From Candidatus Latescibacterota bacterium (GTDB lineage: Bacteria; Latescibacterota; 4484-107): a stretch of 18,192 nucleotides of DNA. A program made the position numbers and the translations under genes. The DNA is taken from the NCBI GenBank assembly GCA_030613045.1, contig JAUWMS010000001.1, positions 1-18,192 on the forward strand. The letters are read 5' to 3'. The notes under the pieces are model-generated. The model was not told where the DNA came from, ran no database searches, and saw only the letters and a list, made by a program, of their open reading frames with translations. Of the stretch, positions 1 to 6,345 are shown in pieces (position 1 is the stretch's first letter; each line of letters starts with the position of its first letter).

Positions 1-808
1 CCAACTGCCGTTCATCCCCCACAATACCCAGAATATCGTCCTGCAACTGAAACGCGGTCCCGCACTTCCCCGTAAACGAGGAAATCGCCCGCACCCACTC
101 GTGATCCCGGTCCGCGGTCTCCAACCCGATCATCGCCCCGGCTCTCCCCGCAAACTCATACAACGCCCCCGTCTTTCTCCACAGCACATCCATGATGCGA
201 TCCGGGTCGTATTCCCGAACCCCTGCCTCCGCATACTGCACGTCCAACGCCTGCCCTTCCACCAACGTATTGACCACGTTTCCATCCAACTCCGCGACCA
301 ACGCTAACGTTACCGATGGACCCAGCCCACAAATCGTCGTCAACTCCGTAAACAGCGAAATCGCCCATCCATGCTGGACATCCCCCGCCAGAATCGCCAC
401 GGCCGTGCCATAGTGCGCCGCCTCCTCGCCCTCAAGCCCAAACTCCGCAATCGCCCTCCGCCTGAACTCCTCGTGCACCGTAGGCCCTCCCCGCCGCTTC
501 GCATCCCGATCTATAATATCGTCGTGCACGATCGTCCACGTGTGAAACACCTCCAGCCCCGCCGCCGCCGGAATGGCCCGCGCCTCATCTCCTCCCACCG
601 CACCGCACGAAAACAACAGCACCCCCGGCCTCAACAACTTACCACCCGCCAGTATATAACTATATACCGAATCCCGAACGTGCGCCGACCCAAACGCCTC
701 CTGATACCGCTTCGACATCAGATGCGCCCGCACCCGTTTGCTTCGGACAGAAAGGGCTTTTAGAAACTCGTTCGCATTCGCCGAATCGCTCAAAATAGTT
801 TCTCCCAT
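1..808 (-). CDS. polyprenyl (geranylgeranyl/farnesyl-type) diphosphate synthase, 3' end outside window
   Basis: Trans-type prenyltransferase that condenses isopentenyl diphosphate with an allylic diphosphate for quinone, carotenoid or undecaprenyl precursors. The visible 269 residues carry GGKLLRP (55-61, the IPP-binding GGKxxRP region), the first aspartate-rich motif HDDIIDRD (95-102), a KTGALYEFAG helix (212-221) and the second aspartate-rich region QLQDDILGIVGDE (254-266). The second motif is DDxLGxxGD rather than DDxxD, as in many IdsA-like geranylgeranyl diphosphate synthases, so chain length is uncertain and I give no symbol. The start is the ATG at 808-806. The gene continues past the left edge. 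It follows xseB, as ispA does in many bacteria, but a heptamer repeat fills the spacer. Confidence 0.93.
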   Translation of the reverse strand, partial: MGETILSDSANANEFLKALSVRSKRVRAHLMSKRYQEAFGSAHVRDSVYSYILAGGKLLRPGVLLFSCGAVGGDEARAIPAAAGLEVFHTWTIVHDDIIDRDAKRRGGPTVHEEFRRRAIAEFGLEGEEAAHYGTAVAILAGDVQHGWAISLFTELTTICGLGPSVTLALVAELDGNVVNTLVEGQALDVQYAEAGVREYDPDRIMDVLWRKTGALYEFAGRAGAMIGLETADRDHEWVRAISSFTGKCGTAFQLQDDILGIVGDERQL

Positions 809-907
809 GCAGGAGTCAGAGGTCAGGGGTCAGGGGTCAGAAAATCCCTTCTGGCTTCTGGCTTCTGGGGTTCTGACTTCTGGCTTCTGACTTCTGGGCT
901 TCTGCAG
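809..907. repeat. heptamer repeat spacer (GTCAGGG / TTCTGGC words)
   Basis: The whole xseB-prenyltransferase spacer is tandem 7-mers. On the plus strand there are about three and a half units of GTCAGGG (812-840). About eight units of TTCTGGC/TTCTGAC follow (849-905), with two 8-nt slips. The two halves are partly complementary (CAG/CTG rich). The array begins directly after the xseB stop codon. Confidence 0.85.
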
Positions 908-1156
908 TCACTCTCCTTCATTTCCTTCCGATCTCATCTCCTCCAGAAATCCTAACTGAAAGGCCCCTTCTTGCTTCTCCACCAGTTTCTGAACCCGCTT
1001 CCGGGCCGCAGACAAAATCTCCGTACACGCCCTCGAAGCTCCGATGCCCCGCTCAAAAAACGCCAGCGATTCATCCAAAGACGTCCCGCCGGCCTCCAAC
1101 GCCTCCACCACCTCTTCAAGAGTATTCAGTGCTTCTTCAAAATCACGTTTAGCCAT
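908..1156 (-). CDS. xseB: exodeoxyribonuclease VII small subunit
   Basis: Small subunit of exonuclease VII, which degrades single-stranded DNA with XseA. The protein has 82 residues, within the usual 70-85. The sequence MAKRDFEEALNTLEEVVEAL followed by SLDESLAFFERGI is the family signature: a two-helix bundle with the conserved LEEIV..LE and SLEESL..FE(R/E)G elements. I chose the ATG at 1156 because GGGAGAAGG lies just upstream and the family begins here; an in-frame extension to 1210 runs into repeat sequence and is unlikely to be translated. The neighbour xseA lies upstream on the same strand, as usual for this pair. Confidence 0.92.
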   Translation of the reverse strand: MAKRDFEEALNTLEEVVEALEAGGTSLDESLAFFERGIGASRACTEILSAARKRVQKLVEKQEGAFQLGFLEEMRSEGNEGE

Positions 1157-1287
1157 AAGCCTTCTCCCGGGAAGCATTACCTGAATTTCAAAAACTGCCA
1201 AAACTGCCAAGATTGCCTGACCCGTAAACCTTTCCCCAATTTTTGAACTCTTTGAAATCTTTGAAATTTAGGCAATGCTCTTACGTT
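1157..1287. repeat. 9-mer repeat spacer between xseA and xseB
   Basis: Two different 9-nt words are tandemly repeated on the plus strand: ACTGCCAAA/ACTGCCAAG/ATTGCC at about 1193-1217, and TTTGAACTC/TTTGAAATC/TTTGAAATT at about 1243-1269. The xseB ribosome-binding site lies at the left end. No other gene is visible. Confidence 0.7.
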
Positions 1288-2487
1288 TTACGCCGACCGC
1301 TCCTCCACCAAACAAACCGCCTCCCCCTGCTCGAAACGAACCGCCATCCGATCCCCGATATCCAGTACCGCACTATCCGTCACCACCATTCCTTCCGGCA
1401 ACCTCCGGCACACGCTGAATCCGCGATGCAGCGCAGCAAGCGGGCTGAGCGCATCCAGACGCCCCATCAGTCCCCGATATACCGCCACCTGTTCTCCGAT
1501 CCCATGATCGAACGCCCGAACCGCCCGATGCTCCAACTCATCTACCTGCTGTCCGTACTGGGTCAGCATATCCCCGATCCGCCGGAACACGTACCGCGAT
1601 CCTAAGTCCTGCACGCGCCGCTCCCCCTCCTCCAACCGCTGCATCAATGCCCGCTCCGCTCGCCCGCGCAAATTCCTCACTTCCCGCATCAACTCCGCCC
1701 CATCCCGCACCACCATCTCCGCGGCCGCCGAAGGGGTCGGAGCGCGCCGATCCGCCACGAAATCCGCGATCACAAAATCAATCTCGTGCCCCACCGCCGA
1801 CACCACAGGAATCCGGGAGGCATAGATCGCCCGCGCCACCTCCTCCTCATTGAACGCCCAAAGATCCTCCAGCGATCCCCCTCCCCGTCCCACAATGAGC
1901 ACGTCCACCTCGCCGTACGCATTCAACTTCTCAATCCCCTCCGCAATCTGAGCAGCCGCTCCTTCTCCCTGCACACGCGCAGGCCATAGCACCACCTGAG
2001 CCGATGGAAAGCGCCTTCCGATCACATGCGCGATATCCCGGATCGCCGCGCCCGTCGGCGACGTCACTACTCCAATTCGCACAGGAAAAGCCGGAAGCGC
2101 ACGCTTCCGGCTCTCGTCGAACAACCCCTCCTTCGCCAACCGCTCCTTCAACTGCTCAAACGCCAACTGAAGCTCCCCGACGCCCGCCGGCTGAAGCTCC
2201 GACACGACCAACTGATATTGCCCCCCACGCTCATACACCGAAATCCGTCCATACGCCACCACCTTCATCCCATCCTCGGGCCGGAAACGCAGCTGTCCCT
2301 GCCACTTCCACATCACACACCGAAGCTGGCTGGTTTCATCCTTCAGCGTAAAATACCGGTGCCCCGACGTATGATGCACGTAATTCGACACCTCCCCCTC
2401 CACCCACAGCGGCATCAACCCCTCGTCTAACAGCCCCTTAATCGTCCGCGTAATCTCCGAAACCGTATATGTTCCCGATAGATCCAA
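1288..2487 (-). CDS. xseA: exodeoxyribonuclease VII large subunit
   Basis: Catalytic subunit of exonuclease VII. From a TTG start at 2487 it is 399 residues. The N-terminal OB fold (about 25-105) contains LWVEGEVSNYVHHTSGHRYF. The nuclease core carries IGVVTSPTGAAIRDI (138-152), GRGGGSLEDLWAFN (200-213) and AVGHEIDF plus DRRAPTPSAAAE (231-257), followed by a coiled coil and the C-terminal SPLAALHRGFSV segment. I prefer the TTG because GAAGGGG lies 6 nt upstream and the product MDLSGTYTVSEI aligns with the usual N-terminus. A GTG at 2550, immediately after the ymdB stop, would add 21 residues derived from repeat-like sequence. Confidence 0.9.
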   Translation of the reverse strand: MDLSGTYTVSEITRTIKGLLDEGLMPLWVEGEVSNYVHHTSGHRYFTLKDETSQLRCVMWKWQGQLRFRPEDGMKVVAYGRISVYERGGQYQLVVSELQPAGVGELQLAFEQLKERLAKEGLFDESRKRALPAFPVRIGVVTSPTGAAIRDIAHVIGRRFPSAQVVLWPARVQGEGAAAQIAEGIEKLNAYGEVDVLIVGRGGGSLEDLWAFNEEEVARAIYASRIPVVSAVGHEIDFVIADFVADRRAPTPSAAAEMVVRDGAELMREVRNLRGRAERALMQRLEEGERRVQDLGSRYVFRRIGDMLTQYGQQVDELEHRAVRAFDHGIGEQVAVYRGLMGRLDALSPLAALHRGFSVCRRLPEGMVVTDSAVLDIGDRMAVRFEQGEAVCLVEERSA

Positions 2488-2519
2488 AACCAGCCCCCTT
2501 CGGGCAAGGTGATTGGGAC

Positions 2520-2566
2520 TGGTGAGTAGTGCGTAAACCCAACTCACCACTCACCCATTCACCTTT
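2520..2566. repeat. ACTCACC heptamer repeat at ymdB/xseA junction
   Basis: CCAACTCACCACTCACCC on the plus strand is made of 7-nt ACTCACC units, and GGTGAGTAGTG at 2521-2531 is the inverted word. The repeat spans the last codons of ymdB and the ymdB-xseA junction. Confidence 0.6.
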
Positions 2567-3342
2567 TCATCGAAATCCACCTTCACCCGCTCGATCCCCC
2601 GCGCCTTGCCAGTCTCCTCATCCACGTCCAGCAGCACTCCACATAGCTTGACATCCCCCTTCGCGGGATCGAACCGCACCGGAAGCTTGGTCAAAAAATG
2701 CCGGATCGCATGCTCCTTCTTCATTCCGATCACCGAATCGTGCGCTCCGGTCATGCCCGCATCCGTAATATAAGCCGTTCCTCCCGGAAGCACCCGCTCG
2801 TCACACGTCTGCACGTGGGTATGCGTCCCGATTACCGCACTCACCCTCCCGTCCAGGTGCCATCCCATCGCCTGCTTCTCCGACGTCGCCTCCGCGTGGA
2901 AATCCACCACGATGATCCGCGTCCCCAGCTCGGCGATCACTTTCTCGGCCACCCGAAACGGGCAATCAATCTCCTTCAAAAACGTCCGCCCCTGAAGATT
3001 CAGCACCCCCACCCGGGTCCCGTCGCTCGCGGGAAACCCCCCGCTTCCGATCCCGATCACCCCCGGGGGATAATTTGCCGGACGCAGCAGATGCGTAGCC
3101 CGCTCAATATACCCCATCTCCTCCCGTTTGTCCCACACGTGATTACCGCTGGTGATCACATCTATCCCGTACCGATGCAATTTCTCCCCGATGTGCTCCG
3201 TAATCCCAAGTCCACCGGCCGTATTTTCGCCATTTGCGATACACAACCCCACCCCATACTTTTCCCGAAGCCTCGGAATCCACTCCGCCGCCGCCCGTCG
3301 CCCCGGCCTCCCAATAATGTCCGCCACAAAAAGAATCTTCAA
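2551..3342 (-). CDS. ymdB: YmdB family metallophosphoesterase (cyclic-nucleotide phosphodiesterase)
   Basis: Di-metal phosphoesterase of the YmdB family; the characterised Bacillus and Deinococcus members hydrolyse 2',3'-cAMP and other cyclic nucleotides. With a TTG start at 3342 it has 263 residues, the family's normal length. Metal-binding motifs are FVADIIGRPGR (5-15), IANGENTAGG (35-44), TSGNHVWDK (64-72), VDFHAEATSEK (146-156) and GTHTHVQT (172-179), plus TDAGMTG. GAGGG precedes the TTG by about 8 nt. An open frame continues upstream to 3480, but those 46 residues are translated repeat DNA. It lies directly downstream of rny, a common pairing that suggests linked RNA turnover and signalling. 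Confidence 0.92.
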   Translation of the reverse strand: MKILFVADIIGRPGRRAAAEWIPRLREKYGVGLCIANGENTAGGLGITEHIGEKLHRYGIDVITSGNHVWDKREEMGYIERATHLLRPANYPPGVIGIGSGGFPASDGTRVGVLNLQGRTFLKEIDCPFRVAEKVIAELGTRIIVVDFHAEATSEKQAMGWHLDGRVSAVIGTHTHVQTCDERVLPGGTAYITDAGMTGAHDSVIGMKKEHAIRHFLTKLPVRFDPAKGDVKLCGVLLDVDEETGKARGIERVKVDFDEKVNG

Positions 3343-3356
3343 ACCAAAGCCCTCAT

Positions 3357-3479
3357 CAGATTGCAAATTTTTGCACCGCAGAGTCGCAGAGTTCGCAGAG
3401 AAAACCCTAAAAAAGGTTTTGAAGTTCTCTGCGCTCTTTGCGTCTTTGCGGTGAGGTTTCAATCCGAAATCCGAAATCA
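3357..3479. repeat. head-to-head GCAAAGA/GCAGAG repeat between rny and ymdB
   Basis: On the minus strand the spacer opens right after the rny stop with two GATTTCG heptamers. It continues with CACCGCAAAGACGCAAAGAG and ends with the inverse, ACTCTGCGACTCTGCGGTG. The two arms are nearly complementary, so a long imperfect hairpin is possible. Closely related arrays lie at 6190-6345 and 13779-13937. Confidence 0.85.
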
Positions 3480-5054
3480 CTACCGCGCATAATCCACTGC
3501 CCGTGTCTCCCGAATCACCGTCACCTTGATCTGCCCCGGATACTCCATCTGCGCCTGAATCTTCTCCGCAATGTCCGACGCCAACTGCTCCGCATACGCA
3601 TCGCCCACATTTCCCGAATCCACGATCACCCGGATCTCCCGGCCCGCCTGAATCGCATACGCCTTCTCCACGCCCGCAAAAGAATCCGCCACTTCTTCGA
3701 GGCGCTCCAGTCGGTGCACGTAACTCTCCAACGTCTCCCGCCGCGCCCCGGGTCGGGCTCCTGAGATCGCGTCGGCCGCCGACACCAACACCGTGATCAA
3801 CGAGATCGCCGGCACGTCTTCGTGATGTCCCGCGATGGCGTTCTGCACGATCTCCCCTTCCTCAAAACGCCGCGCCAACTCCAAACCGATCTGCGTATGC
3901 GTCCCCTCCATCTCCTGGTCCGCCGCTTTTCCAATATCGTGCAACAGACCGGCACGGCGTGCCAGCACTTCATCCAGATCCAATTCTCCGGCCATCAACC
4001 CCGATAGATACGCCACCTCCTTACTATGCTGAAGCACATTCTGACCGTAGCTGGTCCGATACCGAAGCCGCCCCAAATAATACAAAATCTTCGGATGAAC
4101 CCCGTGCACCCCCACGTCGTACGCGGCCTGCTCTCCCGCCTTCTGGATGATTTCCTCCATATCCAGCTTGGTTTTTTTCACCACTTCCTCGATCCGGGCC
4201 GGATGGATACGCCCATCCGATACAAGCCGCTCCAAAGCGATCCGTCCGATCTCGCGCCTGATGCTGTCGAATCCCGACAGAATCACGGCCTCCGGCGTAT
4301 CATCCACGATCACCTCCACGCCCGTAGCCGTCTCGAACGCCCGGATATTCCGGCCCTCCCGACCGATGATCCGCCCCTTCATCTCATCCGATGGCAGCGA
4401 TACGACCGACACCGTGGACTCCACCACGTGATCCGCCGCACACCGCTGGATCGCCCGTGTGATGACCTCCCGCGCCTCTTTCTCCGCTTCCGAGATCGCC
4501 CGGTCCTTGATCTCCTTGGCACGTTGTGCCGCTTCCTGCTTCGCCTTTTGCTCCAGGTTGCGCATCAACAGCGATTTCGCCTCTTCCGACCGCATCCCGG
4601 CAATCCGCTCCAACCGGATATTCTGCTCCTGAATCATCTCCGAAAGCTGGGCATCCTTGGCCTGCACGGACTTTTCTCTCGAACTTAGTTCCCGTTCGCG
4701 ATGCCGAACCCCCCGCTCCTTTGTACTCAGGAGATCCACCTTCTTGTCCAACTTCCGTTCCCGATCCATCAGGCGCACCTCGAACTTCCCCAACTCCTCG
4801 CGCTTTCCTGCGGTATCCTCCTCAAACTTCTCCCGCGCCTTATGCCACTCATTTTCCGACTCCAAAGTCGCACGATCCCGAATGGACGCAGCCTCCTTCG
4901 TCGCATCGTTGGTAATCTTCTCCGCAAACGTCTCCGAATCGGCAATTTTTCCCTTCCTGACCCGATTGTTCACCCACCAACCCACCACAAAAGCCGCCAC
5001 CCCAGCTAATACCACAATAAGCGACCATAATAATGTCAAGATTCCTTGCGACAT
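3480..5054 (-). CDS. rny: ribonuclease Y
   Basis: Membrane-anchored endoribonuclease that starts mRNA decay. It has 524 residues from the ATG at 5054, which is preceded by GAGGAGG at 9 nt. The single N-terminal membrane helix covers about 5-28 (TLLWSLIVVLAGVAAFVVGW). A long charged coiled coil follows (about 35-205), then a KH domain with GRIIGREGRN (227-236) and an HD domain with LLHDIGK (370-376; H372 and D373 bind metal). The length matches the family (about 510-530). The minimal N-terminus MSQGIL is preferred over a 15-residue upstream extension. It sits between a candidate structured RNA and ymdB. Confidence 0.96.
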   Translation of the reverse strand: MSQGILTLLWSLIVVLAGVAAFVVGWWVNNRVRKGKIADSETFAEKITNDATKEAASIRDRATLESENEWHKAREKFEEDTAGKREELGKFEVRLMDRERKLDKKVDLLSTKERGVRHRERELSSREKSVQAKDAQLSEMIQEQNIRLERIAGMRSEEAKSLLMRNLEQKAKQEAAQRAKEIKDRAISEAEKEAREVITRAIQRCAADHVVESTVSVVSLPSDEMKGRIIGREGRNIRAFETATGVEVIVDDTPEAVILSGFDSIRREIGRIALERLVSDGRIHPARIEEVVKKTKLDMEEIIQKAGEQAAYDVGVHGVHPKILYYLGRLRYRTSYGQNVLQHSKEVAYLSGLMAGELDLDEVLARRAGLLHDIGKAADQEMEGTHTQIGLELARRFEEGEIVQNAIAGHHEDVPAISLITVLVSAADAISGARPGARRETLESYVHRLERLEEVADSFAGVEKAYAIQAGREIRVIVDSGNVGDAYAEQLASDIAEKIQAQMEYPGQIKVTVIRETRAVDYAR

Positions 5055-5153
5055 AACTTCTATCCTCCTCCCGCATCTTTCCCCTATCACTAAAAACACG
5101 GATGGTTCCTGACGGTTGCTGAAACCTCATCAGCGACCATCAGCGGGTTCAAT

Positions 5154-5244
5154 AAAAAAAGCTCCTCTCGTTCGTGCCCCACGGCCACATACCCTAAGTT
5201 CGGTCCAGGCAAGGGGAAAAGCCACACGAACGCAACAGGAGCTC
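5154..5244 (-). ncRNA. candidate compact 6S-like RNA (ssrS) with terminal T-run
   Basis: An 84-nt segment (5161-5244) can fold on a closing helix: GCTCCT pairs with AGGAGC, and CGTTCGTG pairs perfectly with CACGAACG, separated by a small internal loop. Inside are a CCCC/GGGG pair and a CCTGGACCG...AGG region. Seven T's follow immediately (5160-5154), giving an intrinsic terminator. The place between zapA and the next gene is the classic 6S RNA locus. The order CTCCTG...GTTCG...CCCCT on the 5' arm resembles the E. coli 6S 5' arm. It is much shorter than typical 6S RNA (about 150-200 nt). It could instead be only an elaborate terminator or an unrelated RNA. Confidence 0.5.
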
Positions 5245-5298
5245 ACAAAACAGGAGGTCAACGAAAATCCGATTGCCCCCTCTGCTTTCGTCCACCGT

Positions 5299-5667
5299 TC
5301 AACCGTTCGGACCGGTCACCGTGTCTTCGGCACAAGCCCCGGTCGAACGCTTTGAATCCTCAGGCGAAGGTTCAGCGATCTTGTTCCTCAACAACGCGGT
5401 CAAACGAGCCACCTTCTCATCTATTTCAATAGTCCTACCCTTTTTCGCTTGCTCTTTGAACAGCTCATCCACAATGTTGAGCGCCGCTAACACGGCCACT
5501 TGCGTCGTCGAACGGAGAGAGGAACGAACCGCCACCTCTCTCATTTTAGCATCGACGTACATAGCAGCCCTTTGGACATACTCATCATCCTCCGCACCCC
5601 GAATAGGATACTCCGTACCAAAAATATTCACCCCAATTGTGCGCTTCCCGTTGTTTTGATCTGACAT
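5299..5667 (-). CDS. zapA: cell division protein ZapA
   Basis: FtsZ-ring associated protein that cross-links FtsZ filaments. It has 122 residues from the ATG at 5667. The N-terminal ZapA fold starts with KRTIGVNIFGTEYPIRG and continues with DDEYVQRAAMYVDAKMREV, the typical (D/E)xYxxxxAxxVdxkM pattern. A helical segment LAALNIVDELF and a charged coiled coil IDEKVARLTALLRNKI follow. The last 20 residues look disordered. An open frame extends upstream to 5859 but encodes translated spacer repeat and is not needed. A ZapB-like gene lies immediately upstream, so the two probably act together at mid-cell. Confidence 0.88.
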   Translation of the reverse strand: MSDQNNGKRTIGVNIFGTEYPIRGAEDDEYVQRAAMYVDAKMREVAVRSSLRSTTQVAVLAALNIVDELFKEQAKKGRTIEIDEKVARLTALLRNKIAEPSPEDSKRSTGACAEDTVTGPNG

Positions 5668-5682
5668 TCCCTTGTCCAAACC

Positions 5683-5880
5683 AGAACCCGATTCCGGATT
5701 TTGGATTTCGAATTTCGAATTTCGGCAACCCTTCACCGCAAAGGCACAGGAAAAACAAAAAATCAAGGACAAAAACTGAGAGAACCCAATCCCGTCCTCC
5801 TCATCCTTTTCTTCGTCTTTCTTTGTCTCCTTCGCTTCTTTTCTATGCGAATGAATCAAAAATTTGCAATCCCAAATCCT
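5683..5880. repeat. mixed heptamer and GCAAAG-type repeat between zapB-like gene and zapA
   Basis: AATTTCG heptamers (5703-5726 region, TTTCGAATTTCGAATTTCGG) are followed by CACCGCAAAGGCACAGG and, about 70 nt on, by a degenerate inverse TTCGTCTTTCTTTGTCTCC. This is a decayed version of the head-to-head arrays elsewhere. No gene is seen in this 231-nt spacer. Confidence 0.7.
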
Positions 5881-5898
5881 CGATCGAGTTCGAACATG

Positions 5899-6171
5899 TT
5901 ATCCGCTTTCGGATTCCAACTTAGCGAGCATGCGTTCAATCTGAGCTTTCACTTTTTTCTTCTTTTCTTCTACCAAGGCCATCGCCTTCTGATGCTCCTC
6001 CCGAAGCTGCGCATTCTCTGACTTCAGGATCTCGTTCTGAGCTTCCATTCCGCTCAGACGCTCACGAGACTCCTCCGCCTGCGCCAATGCCTCCGATCGT
6101 TCCAGTTTCCATATATCAATCAATTCCATTGCTCTGTTGATCTCCTGCTCCAACACCTCAAAGCCTTCCAT
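5899..6171 (-). CDS. small coiled-coil protein, ZapB-like division factor
   Basis: The product has 90 residues and is predicted to be almost entirely helical. It has hydrophobic heptad positions and many Glu, Lys and Gln residues (for example QNEILKSENAQLREEHQKAM). Size, composition and position directly upstream of zapA match the small ZapB-like proteins in this neighbourhood of other bacteria. ZapB links ZapA to the division site in E. coli. Coiled coils resemble each other by composition, so the family call rests partly on context. The start is the ATG at 6171, with AAGGG about 9 nt upstream. Confidence 0.72.
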   Translation of the reverse strand: MEGFEVLEQEINRAMELIDIWKLERSEALAQAEESRERLSGMEAQNEILKSENAQLREEHQKAMALVEEKKKKVKAQIERMLAKLESESG

Positions 6172-6189
6172 CTCTATTATCCCTTCTTT

Positions 6190-6345
6190 TCAGTTTTGTT
6201 ATCTCCTCACCGCAAAGGCGCAAAGAGCGCAAAGAACTTCAAAGGAAAAGGTGACACCCAATCCCGCCCTTCTTAACCTTAACCTGCCTTTTCTTTGTCT
6301 TTCTTTGCGTCCTCCGCGTCTTTGCGGTGCGAATTTTTCAGGAGC
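6190..6345. repeat. head-to-head GCAAAGA repeat between pheT and zapB-like gene
   Basis: CACCGCAAAGGCGCAAAGAG at 6210-6229 is mirrored by CTTTGCGTCCTCCGCGTCTTTGCGGTG at 6303-6329, so the arms are complementary across a loop of about 70 nt. The unit is 8-9 nt (CGCAAAGAG). It resembles the arrays at 3357-3479 and 13779-13937. Confidence 0.85.

Noticed and set aside
809..907. CRISPR array
   Set aside because: Units are 7 nt without spacers, and no cas genes are present.
2551..3480. Long N-terminal extension of YmdB (and similar ones on ZapA, IF-3 and PheS)
   Set aside because: The extra residues are translated repeat DNA. Family length and ribosome-binding sites support the shorter starts.
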